From positions 1 through 64,000 of the forward strand of contig JAIQCW010000317.1 of the NCBI GenBank assembly GCA_020283715.1: a DNA stretch of 64,000 bases, in the 5' to 3' direction. The stretch comes from Cytauxzoon felis (Eukaryota; Apicomplexa; Aconoidasida; Piroplasmida; Theileriidae). The notes beneath the pieces were generated by a model that had not been told where the DNA came from, did no database searches, and worked only from the letters and a program-made list of their open reading frames with translations. This document shows, in pieces, positions 53,307 through 64,000 of this stretch; within the stretch, counting starts at the first letter, position 1, and every line of letters begins with the position of its first letter. Position numbers and translations under genes: made by a program.

Positions 53307-55688
53307 ATGTATTCTACTGAATGTGATTTGGTGTTACATATAATAGAATATTATCATGGTCAATTAGTATCTAAGATTTCTGGTTATATATTATTACAAG
53401 GGCCAATTACCCTTAATAAATTAGTAAATTGTACTCCTTATAATTTCAGATTAATAAGAAATGTTTTATTAATATTAATTAGACATCAAATTGTTGATTA
53501 TAAGTTGGAATCTATAGTGGATGATCATGAATATGTTAATATCCTCTATTCCATATCTACTATTAAAGTTCTATCGTTACTATTAATACCATTCGGATTA
53601 TTGAGATGTCAAAATTTGTTAGATGAAAATTCGTTAAATGTCTTGACGCTAATTTCCAAATATGGCACAATCTCTACCAGAAGGATTAAAAAATATTTCA
53701 ACACTACGCCTACACATATAATCGATGATTCCATCTTCAAACTCGTTAATCAACAATTAATCTCAACCATGGAATCATACAATACACAAAAGGTTTGTTG
53801 AACACTCAATTCTCATATTCCATCCTACATCTCCAGACTAAATATAAAGATGCCATATATGATTATGACCCAGTAGATGTTCTTGAAAATCTCAGAAATG
53901 AAAAATTCACACTCTTTAATGGACAGTCTTTCGAATCCACCGATCATCAACTCTTTTACATCAACATCAATCACATCATCGATAATCTACTCAAAGAGGT
54001 TTGTAACAACCAAATAGCAGAATGACAGCTCTTCCACTTAAAATCCAATCCAACTCTCTTAGTCCACCTTTCTTCGTCTTGCAGACAGCTCTTCTAATTA
54101 CTTCCCCTTCCAGCTCCCGTAGATCGCTTCCAGGTTCCACTTGAGGTCCAGTGACTGTACTCGGCTACGATCTCCGGGAGTGGCTCTACTCTTTAGAGAT
54201 AGGTAATTGGAAGAGCTCCACGCAATGGAAGATGAGGTTGTGATAGATGGTCGTGGATTGGATCTCAGGTCATCCGAGTGGTAATGGCATAAGTTGGAGC
54301 ACCTAGTTATATGTATGATCTTCGATAGATGATTATCATAATACTTGTATAGGAAGTGGAACAGTTAATATGTAAGAGATTGGGTGATAATTCGTTGGTG
54401 CGAACGATATTAAAAGTGTTAATGAAGGGTCCAATGCCACGTTATCTTTCATTTAACTCAATCGACAATGAAGTGCAATCACTAAATGATAACAATTCAA
54501 ATATACCGTCAGATAATATACTCAGAATACTAAACGGACTCACTAAACATCCAGATAACCTCGTCTCATATGAAGGTACCTTTTATCCGAGTGAACACCG
54601 TGAGTGAACCATGTTACGCCGATGATCATCTTCTTGAGGTTATCTCCACTCGAGGTCCAATCTCTATATCTTCTACTCCACCTCTCTTCGTCTTGCAGAC
54701 AGCTTTCCCTATTTACCTCTCTCTAAAGAGTAAAGCCACTCCCAGAGATCGTGGCGGAAGAAAATATGTAACCTCAAGTGGATTACCTGGAAGCGATCTA
54801 CGGGAGCTGGAAGGGGAAGTAAATAGAGAAGCTGACGGCAGGATGGCATAAGGTGGAACGACTAGTGAATGATAATAATGGACTAAGTGAAGTAGACAAC
54901 TGCTCAGTTGTAAACTCTTTCTGCCCTTGATTTACATATTACAATTCAGATGGTCATTATTATTTGAACTGGTACAATGCTAAGAAAATGTTGAAGGAGA
55001 AGGCGATTTTCGGGTATCTTTAACTTTGTTTCATAACTATTCCATTTTCAGTGCTATTAAACAGTTGTGTGGTATTAAGGCAGTGAGATTATGGAATCTT
55101 ATCATTAATGAGACGGAAAAGAATTCTAACATGTTAGATATACATCAGGTAAGGATATATTTGAATATTTATTCACAACTTTGTAGATTAGTGAGAAAGG
55201 CTTGGTGTCTATACAGACGGCACGATCAATAATGTACCAACTGACCCTTAAAGGTTTTACTAAGTTATATGAATCGGTATTTATAAGTGTTAAAAAATTA
55301 TTTACTATATAGGATGCTAATAATAATAATAACATAAATCAGACGGATCGTCAAACACTATACTTCACGACATCACTGGATTCCGTAAGTGACGGATAAT
55401 TTTTACCCTTAGAACTATAATATTTCAGTCCTATTTACAAGTAATGAAATTGTCATATAAATTTGCATCGAATATATTGGAAAGATTGGTACATGAGCGT
55501 GGTATAAATTTCCAGAGGTATGTGTAATGTATACATATTTATAGAATCTTCATAAACATCATCTATATAATAGGAATTTTACAATGGACCATAAGGCATC
55601 GACAAATATAAATGATTTAAGCTGTGATATTATAGAGATACATTTCTTATATGTGATTAAATTTATAATAATCATGACACAGTTATAA
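53307..55688 (+). CDS. RNA polymerase III subunit RPC3/RPC82
   Basis: Nine exons: 53307-53792, 53837-53998, 54353-54575, 54950-55013, 55052-55148, 55187-55276, 55313-55384, 55429-55517, 55574-55688; 465 residues. It opens with the winged-helix pair typical of RPC82 (YYHGQLVSKISGYILLQGPI then LVNCTPYNFRLIRNVLLILI). Further winged helices follow (LNVLTLISKYGTISTRRIKK and SISTIKVLSLL). The middle part contains HQLFYININHIIDNLLKEVE, and RIYG-like C-terminal helices end in LERLVHERGINF. RPC3 forms the initiation subcomplex of Pol III with RPC6 and RPC7. Introns 2 and 3 carry palindromic elements, antisense and sense. Family assignment rests on the N-terminal domain. Confidence 0.72.
54032..54284 (-). 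repeat. Palindromic element copy 35, RPC3 intron 2
   Basis: Arms B and A; k1 cap left, k3-like cap right (CTCCACGCAATGG, a k3/k4 hybrid). Antisense to the host. Confidence 0.86.
54645..54856 (+). repeat. Palindromic element copy 36, RPC3 intron 3
   Basis: Arms A and B; k1 cap left, k2 cap right. Sense to the host. Confidence 0.87.
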
Positions 55689-55776
55689 TATGCTCTCAAG
55701 TGCATAAAAATAATCCTTCCTATAACCTTCTTTATAATTTATAAATATTTTAAAATTATTAAATCAATATTTAAAA

Positions 55777-57746
55777 ATGGTTAGAGTTATTAATAATGAT
55801 ATAAATAAAATACAATTTGAACCCAAGCCCGTACCAAAGTTTGTATGGACATTATGCAGTGGTGCTACCCTCGTTGGTATTTTATTACAATCCGCCAGTA
55901 TCGTATCACCAAATTGGAGACACTCTGAACCAGTCAGTAAGTATATCACACTCTATCATAGTACACATCTACAGCATACAACTTTATGCATAGAGGTACA
56001 AAACGACAACATACTATAGAAGAAACCAAATACGGACTCTATACAGTACTATTCAATAACGGAACATTCCGACAAACATGGGCTGAAAAAGTGGAAAGTG
56101 TCAAAGTAAGTTCAATACACCAATCAAAGAAATATAACGACTGAGCTGATTCCACAGAAGGTTCTCATATACCCGATATCTAATCCTACTCTTTTCCACT
56201 TCCACCTGAGGTCTTTCCACTAGGCGTACTACCTGAGGTTACATTCCTGCCGTCAGCTCTTCTATTTACTTCCCCTTCCAGCTCCCGTAGATCGCTTCCA
56301 GGTAATGTACTAGAGGTTACATCCTTAACTTCGCCACGATCTCCGGGAGTGGCTCTACTCTTTAGAGATAGGTAAATAGAAGAGCTGACGGCAGGACTGA
56401 CATCGAGTGGAGAGCTCCATGCAATGAGAAAATGAGTTGACTGTAACCTCGGGTAGAGGATATTCAGTGTGATAAGCTCGGCTATATTTCGTTCCGGTAT
56501 CATTATAATTTCTATAGTCCAAGGGTTATTTGGCGATACAAGCTTCTGCTGACAATGGTAGGGGTCAATATGATAATTTCTTTGCCAGTGAGTGTCCAGC
56601 GGCATGTAGAGATGCAATAGCGGCGAGGATTGTATCATATGAGAATATATTGGGTTATAACAATTTGGTAATTATGCCCTTGATATAATTTTCAACCTTC
56701 TATAGTTAATGATGGTATTAACTGTCACAACCTTATTGGCATTGTTAGGTATAGTATGGAATTTATTATTTGATATGAATATATTCCTAATTGGGGTATG
56801 TTTATAAATGCATCTCTAGATGATGAGAATTAACGTCAATTTTACAGGGATCATGGCTATTCTCTGGTGTATGTTCAATTATGTGCATGGCATATTGGAA
56901 TTTAGAAACCCATGCCAATTGGAAAATCGTATGCAGACAACAAATGGTAATTCTAACATTTACCAATCACTGATATTACAGATACCATTCCCATACCTAG
57001 CAAGCGCTTATCATTATATGATGCTAGGAAGTATCATCATCATCGGCTCAGCATTGTTACTATTCTTTGCCGGCATGGTCACCTCCTTCTTCAGAAGAAG
57101 AAAGGTTTGTTCCTCAAATAGCAATGCGACTGTGATGTTATCCTATTATCTTCCAACTAGCTTTCATTTATATACTTTCCTTGTCTTGAGACAGCTTCCT
57201 CTATTTACCTCCCCCTCCGCTTCCCTGAGATCAGCTGCGGGTATTCCACTTGGGGTTTCCACCCGAGGTCCCATCCCCACGTTCATCATTGCCATGATCT
57301 CCGGGAGTGGCTATACCGTTTACGGGATGTAATTGGAAGAGCTGACGGCAGGATTGACCTCAGGTGGAGAGCCTCCACGGCAGTGGAAGATGAGGTTGTA
57401 ACCTCAATTACGGAATTGTATGCAAGATAATGGAAGGCTGCATTATCTTCATGTAAATCTATAATAATATATATAGATGACGGAGTCATTAAATGCTCAG
57501 TTACGTGATCAGAATGCTTTGGGCTTTGGTTTTAATGCAATGGCAAATAATCCGATGATGGGTAATGTGCCGTTTATGCCGGCTCAGGCTCCGATGATGC
57601 CTCAACCAGCAAACCAGCAGCAAGTGACAGATTTTAATCCAAGTTCATTATTTAATGGCGTAGATTTTAATAAAAGTATGTATTTGGGTAACAACAATCA
57701 GTCACCTAATACACCATCAGTATGGAATCGCAATTTTCAGTTTTAA
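55777..57746 (+). CDS. CLAMP-like tetraspan protein (claudin-like apicomplexan microneme protein)
   Basis: Seven exons: 55777-55936, 55975-56105, 56518-56667, 56706-56795, 56848-56946, 56982-57104, 57477-57746; 340 residues. Four membrane segments: about 24-45, 151-175, 180-200 and 225-248. The first extracellular loop carries the claudin-type pattern W...GL...C...C (PNWRH, KYGLYTVLF, ECPAAC). After a basic stop-transfer (SFFRRRK) the cytosolic tail is rich in Met, Asn, Pro and Gln (PMMGNVPFMPAQAPMMPQPA). CLAMP is conserved in apicomplexans and needed for host-cell invasion in Toxoplasma and Plasmodium. Topology, the claudin motif and the proline-rich tail fit; without an alignment the name stays probable. 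Introns 2 and 6 carry antisense palindromic elements. Confidence 0.65.
56201..56458 (-). repeat. Palindromic element copy 37, CLAMP-like intron 2
   Basis: Arms B and A; k2 caps on both sides plus a k3 cap at the right. Antisense to the host. Confidence 0.87.
57180..57410 (-). repeat. Palindromic element copy 38, CLAMP-like intron 6
   Basis: Arms B' and A'; decayed k1 cap left, k2 and k4-like caps right. Antisense to the host. Confidence 0.86.
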
Positions 57747-57890
57747 GGTTTTATGTACTAGCATATGGTGGGTGGGGGTAGTTTAATAGAAGTTTGATTA
57801 ACATTATAATTATTGATTATTTGGTTTAATATAATAATTAATTTTTTATTTATTAATTAACTTAATTATATTTGTTTATATTTATTAGAA

Positions 57891-58510
57891 ATGGCGAAAA
57901 AACCAGATCCGAATGAGATTGTATATGGTAAGTTGATTGTATATTTTTATTCCTCCCCTTTGTATATTCTACCCTTGATCTTCTATATAAATTAATTTAA
58001 ATAATTTATTATTTCCCGATTTACTCCTGTTTTCATTATAATTTTTTAGTATACTTACGTCAGTTGGGTGGTGAAGTTGCTCCTTCATCAGTATTGGCAC
58101 CTAAACTAGGTCCATTGGGTATGTCACCTAAAAAAGTCGGTGATGATATCGCTAAAGAGACCGCTAGTTGGAAGGGTATCAAAGTCACTGTGAAGTTGAC
58201 CGTACAGAATCGCCAAGCTAAAGTTGACATTAAGCCAAGTGCTACTGCATTACTATTGCGTGAATTGAAGGAGCCATTAAGAGATCGTAAAAAAGTTAAA
58301 AATATCAAGCATAATGGTAATCTCACATGGGATCAAGTCTTGGGCGTAGCAAGAGCCATGAGACCGACGTCAATGGCCAAAACATTCAAGGGTACAGTTA
58401 AGGAGATCCTAGGTACTTGTTTTGCCATTGGATGTTCCGTAGATGGTCAGAAGCCACGTCTGTTACAGGAAAAAATTGATACTGGAGAAGTTGACATACC
58501 GAATGAATAA
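57891..58510 (+). CDS. RPL12: 60S ribosomal protein L12 (uL11)
   Basis: Two exons (57891-57927 and 58050-58510) give 165 residues, the same length as human RPL12. It reads [20 protein letters not shown] with [17 protein letters not shown] and [20 protein letters not shown], matching uL11 of the cytosolic large subunit at the base of the stalk that binds elongation factors. The intron (122 bp) is one of the few above 100 bp without a palindromic element. Confidence 0.96.
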
Positions 58511-58917
58511 GCCTCTCCCCATACAATAATATCTTAACTCTTTCTACATTTATACCTGATTATATCACACATTTCTTTGTAGTTTCATCTCATAGACATA
58601 CTCTTACTTGTTTTTCTCTAGGATTTACCAAAGTTCTTTTCATGCTGCATGTACTTTCATTGTCCTGCAGACAACTCTCCACTCGAGGTCCATTCCAACT
58701 CTTCTTCCACTCACCTCCACTTAGGTCCTGCCGTCAGCTCTTCCAATTATCTATCTCTAAAGAGTATAGTCACTCCCAGAGATTGTGGCTAATGTATGAT
58801 TGACCTCAAGTGGAATACCTGGAAGCGATCTACGGGAGCTGGAAGGGGAAGTAGATAGAAGAGCTGTCTGCAAGACCAACCTTTTGTAGCGATATTGATA
58901 GAAGGAAGTAGAACAAT
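58511..58917. other. Intergenic region with one palindromic element
   Basis: Between RPL12 and the next plus-strand gene. Element copy 39 ends 37 bp before the next start codon, so it may lie in a 5' untranslated region. Confidence 0.55.
58661..58880 (+). repeat. Palindromic element copy 39
   Basis: Arms A and B; k1 and k2 caps left, k1 right. Intergenic. Confidence 0.86.
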
Positions 58918-61135
58918 ATGTTGAGGTATTATATAAAATCGCCGATAGTGCTGGCTAGTCAGCGGTTGATGTTATTACCGCGTATGTCTAGTGTTGAACT
59001 GATCGAGACTATGGAAGATATAGCGAGTTGGAAGGATAATAAATCGAAATCATCATGTGAATTGTTTGAGAATTGTAAATTGAGAATCTTATCATTACTA
59101 CCAGATTTAAAGTATGTTTGAAAATTTTCTACACATTCCATCATTTACACCTTTTAGTATCTTCAATATCGCAAGGGTATTAATAACGTACTCTAAATTT
59201 AATATCAAAGATGATACGTTCATTAATCACGTAAATTGGCTATCGAGTTACTTCAAATAATAAATCTCATTTCAGATTTCTAATTTTATCGTCAATGAAA
59301 TACACGAAGAACAACTGACGAATTCGTCAATTAACGACGTCATATTACTCTACAAAGCGTTCGAAATGTATGAATAAAAATCCATCGTACTCATCCGTGC
59401 ATACATAGGAACTCCCACATTGATCAGAAATTGCACAATATACTCATAAAGACAATCACAAATAAAGTATGTTTATCCGAACAAATATCACAGCTGAAAT
59501 GTATACCGACAGTTACTACACTCTATTTTCTACACCTCTCATTCCACTGCCGTTCCACCTGAGGTTACAACCTTGCATTCTCTTGCAGAGAGCTCTCCTA
59601 ATTACCTATCTCTAAAGAGTAGAGCCACTCCCGGAGATTGTGGCCGAAGTATAGTCAATAGACCTCAAGTGGACTACCCGCAGCTGATCTCAGGGAAGCA
59701 AGGGGGAAGTAATTAGAAGAGCTGACGGCAGGATAGACCTCAGGTGGAAGATAACATTTCTACGATAATTTCTGTATTGTGGTAATTTATTATAATATAG
59801 CCGATAATTTCATCGAGTAATTTGTGCTTATTGTTATCATCTTATGGAAATAATTTGGATCGCTATAGAAATGATGCTAAGATTATGGAAATATTGAGGT
59901 ACAATTTTGATTATTTGAGGATAGTGACCGTGAATTTAATGAAAAATGTAAGTGTTTCCTCTTAATTTATCCATGTTTCATTCCCCTCTTATATACAGCA
60001 TCATCATCTTATACCTAAGGATGTTGTTGTTTTAATTAATTGGATTGGGAGGTTTATGGAACTTCATGTAAGTTTGGTGGAGGATAGAAGGCATTATCGT
60101 TCAGACAATTGACAAAGAATTTATTGACGTTCTAATGTCATTCTTAGATGAAACATCGCAATCATTAAATAAATTCAATACAAGCCATGTTGTAGAGTAA
60201 GTAGAACATCATTTCATACACATCCAACCACAGGATAATAAAATCATCAGCCAATATCTGCAATCATACAAAGCAATACCATCAAACACAGAAAATCTTA
60301 CATGAATTCATTAATTCACTACTACAACTCACAGAAAAGTACGTTTCTGAAAGATGTATCCGTAGGTAATACACCAGAGGTCCAATCCCTATCTTCACCT
60401 TTTCCACTAGGCGTTCAACCTGAGGTCGTCCTGCCGTCAGCTCTTTCCTTTTACTTCCCCTCGGATTCCCGTAGATCATCCTCGGTATGTCTACCCATAA
60501 GAACAAGACATCAAGTGTAATACCTGGAAGCGATCTACGGGAGCCGGAAGGGGAAGTAAATAGAAGAGCTCCATGCAGTGGAAAAGATGGACCTCAGGTG
60601 GATAGCTCATTTAATGAAAATTGTATATGGAACTTCCACATGGAAATGGTTTCACCGTGATTTCCTTATAATAATCACCTTTTAGCCGTAACGATGTTAT
60701 AATGTGTGATGATTGCTTATCGATTTTCTACAAACTATCTGCGGCTAATTATTGGAACATCGACTTAATGAAAGGTACTTTTTTGGAAGTTGTACAAGAA
60801 TCACTACTTTTCAGGGATTTTATACAAGATTATCAATGGTGTGAAACTTATTGATGAATTGAAGAGCGTCTACCGTATACTACAGTCACATCAACATCAG
60901 GATTCCATGAATCACAACATCGACCTTCCATCAATGTGTAGAGTCAACAATCAATCGACGGTATATAATATGTTACCGAAATTTATCATAACTTCAATTA
61001 CAGATGAAGGAAATATTAAAGTCGTTAGACAGGAAGATTGATACATTGAAACGAAACGTTAATGAAAATGATATCCAATACCATCTCCATCATCAACCTC
61101 ATTCATTACACCTCACTGAATCTTCATTCATATGA
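58918..61135 (+). CDS. Unknown protein, helical, possibly organellar
   Basis: Eleven exons rebuilt by phase: 58918-59111, 59158-59230, 59276-59367, 59410-59467, 59801-59947, 59999-60067, 60105-60196, 60234-60338, 60686-60774, 60815-60960, 61004-61135; 398 residues. The start (MLRYYIKSPIVLASQRLMLL) is basic and hydrophobic, like a mitochondrial presequence. Helical segments follow (MSSVELIETMEDIASWKDNK, DRYRNDAKIMEILRYNFDYL, KDVVVLINWIGRFMELHTID). It ends in a short charged helix with a His-rich tail (MKEILKSLDRKIDTLKRNVN). The pattern resembles the unknown helical protein at 45224 and apicomplexan helical-repeat organelle proteins, but I recognise no domain. Introns 4 and 8 carry sense palindromic elements. 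The stop lies 44 bp before IF-2. Confidence 0.6.
59555..59749 (+). repeat. Palindromic element copy 40, helical gene 2 intron 4
   Basis: Arms A and B'; diverged k1 cap left (CTCTTGCAGAGAGCT), k2 cap right. Sense to the host. Confidence 0.86.
60372..60603 (+). repeat. Palindromic element copy 41, helical gene 2 intron 8
   Basis: Inverted C arm, a remnant of the D array, B arm; k2 cap left, k3 cap right. Sense by arm order. Confidence 0.86.
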
Positions 61136-61179
61136 CATCCTCACTTTATTCACTCTTGTAATATATAAAATGTCAGAAT

Positions 61180-64000
61180 ATGATTATATATATAATATTA
61201 TATTTAAGTATACTAGGTTCAAGGCGAGTGGTTGGATATTATAAGGATATAGCAATAGACAAGAGGATAGCATATGGAGTAAATAATAGATATCGCATGA
61301 ATTATAATAATTATAGAGAGATTTATAATAGAAATTTAAGAAGATCAATAAAATATGATACCTTTCCTATAAAATATCCAAATTTAAATAAATTAGCTCA
61401 TGGTATATCATTGAAAAGTATACATTCTACAAAATTATTGAATCCTACACCAATTCATAAATCAAATGGTATTACTAAACATAAACGTATACCAAAGATC
61501 AAATATTATTCTACTTTTGAACATTATACAGAATTAAAATGGTATTATGATGATGATGACAACTATAATGATTGGCCAGGTACTAATAAATTACAACCTG
61601 GTATTACATATGATGCTGTTATACGATACTTCTTCACACCATTAAGAGCACTTGTCTTCTTAACTAAATATCGTGTTGAAGCATGTCTTACTTCGGATAA
61701 TCTACCCGAACCTTATTGTAATTACCCACTCAAAGATCTCTTCAAACCATCACATCTTATACACGTCAAACCTAAAGAACCACTCACACTTGATGTCAAA
61801 AATCGACCAGAAGTCGTCATCAGTACCGATAAACTTAATACACCCGTTGTCTATAGCTCCAATACCAAAACCACTGGTACACCAATCTTCGCATGCGAAA
61901 CCATGGCCGTACTACAACTAGATCACGGAGAACATCAAGCACAAGTCTTCATGAACGATCTAGGAATAAACTCATCATATTCACCACCATACTACATGAA
62001 TCAAGTATGTTCTAGAACAATTATACAATCTGACTTTCTCCACCGAAGATTGTCCACCGGAGATCCAATCCTACTCTCTTTACACTAGGCGTGGAGGCTT
62101 CTTCAAATTACCTCCCCCTACGCTTCCCTGAGATCAGCTACGGGTTCCACTTGAGGTCAAGTACTACCTTCGCCACGATCTCCGGGAGTGGCATTACCGT
62201 CTACGGGGAGGTAATTGGAAGAGCTGTCTGCAAGACGACCTCAGGTGGAGGCGAGTAGGATTGGACTTCAGGTAGAAATGTCGATGTTAATATTTGATGT
62301 AGAAAGTTTTATTGATATTATTTTTTGGTAAATATATATATAATAGTTTTTTAAGAAGGGTGAGGTTGTTGATTTGGAGATATTGCGTAGTCCATCATTA
62401 CCTAAGATATCTGGATATTTGGCGGGGATACCTTGGTTTTCTCCTAAACGTGAGGAGATTGCGAATAAATATCCTGAATTAGCTTGTAAATTATTGAGGA
62501 CACATAATAGTAAGTTTGATGATGAAATATGAAAATAATTTTATCATTAGATAAATATGATGGTGGATCTTGGTCATTTACAACTGTTAATAATACATTT
62601 AATAATAATTTTGTATCAATGGATGCCAATATACAAGGCAATAATATTACAGAAAATATAAATCATAAACCATCAATATCAACAGATAATAACGAAACAT
62701 GTACTATATCCGAATTTGTACGCAAAATTAATGGTGATTTAAAATGTATACTAAAATATCTATTACTTAAAACCAATACACATGTCAATCCAAATAAAAT
62801 CATCTCCAATAACCTCGCTAAAATCATAAACAATTTCATACACGGAAAAAATCATCACTATATCACCACACAAGAAGAAGAATATGAATACCAATTACTC
62901 AAAGTACGTTTATAAAAAGAACTTGAAACTACTCGAATTGAAGTCCAATCCATCTGAGGTTACAACTACTGTTCCACTAGGCGTGGAGCCTCTTCTATTT
63001 ACCTCCCCTCGGATTCCCTGAGATCATCCTCGGTATAATGTCTACTCCGAGGAACAGAAAAACTTCAACCCGGAAGAACAGACCTCAAGTGGACTACCCG
63101 TAGCTGATCTCAGGGAAGCGGAGGGGGAAGTAAATAGAGGATGCCACCACGGCGAGTGGAAAAGATAGACCTCAAGTGGAAAGGCTAGTAGAAGAAGAAT
63201 AGGATTGGACCTCAGGTGCTACGTTTATTTGATATATATTATTATTATATATAATATAGGAGGGTGAGAATTCTGAAGAGGTTGATAGACCTCCAGTGGT
63301 TGTGGTTTTAGGTCATGTTAATCACGGTAAGACGACATTGTATAAGATGTTATGTGGTGATAATTTTATTGAGAGTGGTGATATAACTCAGAATATTCGT
63401 GCATCTAAAGTAGAGGGTACGAATCCGATAACATTGATTGATACTCCTGGCCATGAGATATTTTCATTGATGAAGGATTATAGTGCTAAGATAGCTGATA
63501 TAGCGATGATTGTTATTGCAGCTGATGAAGGTATAATGGAACAGACTATAGAAAGTATAAATTTATGTAAAAAAATTAAATTACCATTCATTATTGTCGT
63601 TACTAAAAATGATTTATCAAATGATAACACAGTAGAAGATATCGCACATTCATTATCTGATGAAGGAATTATTGTAGAACAATTCGGAGGAAATATCGAA
63701 TATATAACTTCATCCATACATGATCATGAAAGCTCAAAAAAAAATATCATCGATGCTATTCTACTACAAGTAGCAATCTCCGATCATATCAAATCAACCA
63801 CATCCGATGCCAGAATCGGCGACGGTTATATACTCGACGCCGGTATCGAACAAGGACTCGGTCCATATGCACTCCTAATACTCAAAAATGGAAAACTCAA
63901 GTATGTTTAAGAAATAGCATCTCCAGTTGCCGTTCCACCTGAGGTCCAATTCACCTCTCTTCGTCTTGCAGACAGCTCTTCCAATTACCTATCTCTAAAG
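61180..64000 (+). CDS. Translation initiation factor IF-2, organellar (3' end beyond window)
   Basis: Visible exons: 61180-62004, 62347-62509, 62551-62903, 63260-63900; the gene continues past the window. The G domain carries LGHVNHGKTT (P-loop), DTPGHEIF (G3) and TKNDL (G4, T/NKxD), with ITQNIRASKV as the switch region, all characteristic of IF-2. IF-2 brings initiator tRNA to the small ribosomal subunit of bacterial-type ribosomes. The N-terminus is a short hydrophobic stretch (MIIYIILYLSILGSRR) followed by about 100 residues rich in Asn, Tyr, Lys and Arg with few acids, the make-up of a bipartite apicoplast leader. A mitochondrial target cannot be excluded. Introns 1 and 3 and the last visible intron carry palindromic elements. 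Confidence 0.88.
62053..62276 (-). repeat. Palindromic element copy 42, IF-2 intron 1
   Basis: Arms B' and A'; k4-type cap left, k1 cap right. Antisense to the host. Confidence 0.86.
62950..63219 (+). repeat. Palindromic element copy 43, IF-2 intron 3
   Basis: Inverted C arm, short D array, B' arm; k4-type caps at both ends. Sense to the host. Confidence 0.86.
63936..64000 (+). repeat. Palindromic element copy 44, cut by the window end
   Basis: Outer end CCACCTGAGGT, k1 cap and the first bases of an A arm (CTATCTCTAAAG). It lies in the IF-2 intron that begins at 63901. Confidence 0.85.

Noticed and set aside
60790..61041. Unspliced reading through 60961-61003 giving a shorter C-terminus for helical gene 2
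   Set aside because: A GT-AG intron of 43 bp in matching phase restores a longer helical C-terminus (MKEILKSLDRKIDTLK). The spliced form is preferred but not proven.
145..64000. The regular recurring repeats as a CRISPR array or as satellite DNA
   Set aside because: Copies are dispersed, palindromic, variable in length and separated by genes; there are no regular spacers, and the genome is eukaryotic.
145..64000. An autonomous transposon supplying the element
   Set aside because: No transposase, integrase or reverse transcriptase motif is visible in any frame I examined. The open frames through the copies are the element modules themselves.
1..64000. tRNA, rRNA or other RNA genes
   Set aside because: I looked for cloverleaf-like arms and conserved rRNA words in the gaps and saw none I could defend. 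A covariance-model search would decide.
1..64000. A firm species assignment to Theileria equi
   Set aside because: The style of the FAINT-like repeats suggests that group, but base composition and the dispersed element could not be compared with any reference here.

Overview
The window reads as nuclear DNA of an apicomplexan parasite, most likely a piroplasm of the Theileria lineage. The evidence is AT-rich, compact sequence; dense GT-AG introns of about 35-60 bp; a CLAMP-like tetraspan invasion protein; a translation initiation factor IF-2 with an apicoplast-style leader; and secreted or membrane proteins with FAINT-like repeats. The wording of those repeats resembles proteins I associate with the T. 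equi group, but the species is inference.

Layout. 0.4-11 kb: DHHC palmitoyltransferase (-), CCDC124/Lso2-like factor (+), Sm-like protein (+), SEM1/DSS1 (-), coatomer gamma (-), CRIPT (-). 12-20 kb: a variable-family block with two multi-pass membrane proteins and a cysteine-rich protein. 20-31 kb: dynamin-related GTPase (-), a DUF3752-like protein (+), Kae1/OSGEP (+), Rpn9/PSMD13 (-), an unknown gene (+). 31-34 kb: a relic and a secreted repeat protein. 34-45 kb: SpoU-type RNA methyltransferase, SDS22, RACK1 and RPAP1, all (-). 45-64 kb: a (+) array holding an unknown helical protein, Notchless/Rsa4, RNA polymerase III subunit RPC3, the CLAMP-like protein, ribosomal protein L12, a second unknown protein and organellar IF-2, which runs off the end. 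I rebuilt most multi-exon genes by hand from GT-AG sites and reading phase; exon lists are in the entries.

The outstanding feature is a dispersed palindromic element of about 200-400 bp. I count 44 copies in 64 kb: 26 in introns, 9 inside coding sequence and 9 between genes. It is built from exchangeable parts. Two facing arms are drawn from a small set: A (reads NYLSLKS-ATPGDRG), A' (YLPVNG-ATPGDRG), B ([12 protein letters not shown]), B' ([12 protein letters not shown]) and C (TEDDLRESEGEVN). Between them there may be an array D of 21-bp units. Each arm is capped by one of four short sequences (k1 CTGTCTGCAAGAC, k2 CTGACGGCAGGAC, k3 CTCCATGCAATGG, k4 CTCCACGGCGAGTGG) and ends in ACCTCARGTGG. 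In introns the copies lie in both orientations (14 sense, 12 antisense). The eight substantial coding-sequence copies (coatomer gamma x3, RPAP1 x3, DHHC x1, helical protein x1) all read in the same open frame and orientation and add about 60-140 residues each to conserved proteins.

The second notable system is a membrane-protein family with conserved N- and C-terminal transmembrane halves around completely different central domains: an element-seeded low-complexity loop, a cysteine-rich domain, or FAINT-like repeats. One member sits whole inside an intron of another gene, between the two halves of a split palindromic element.
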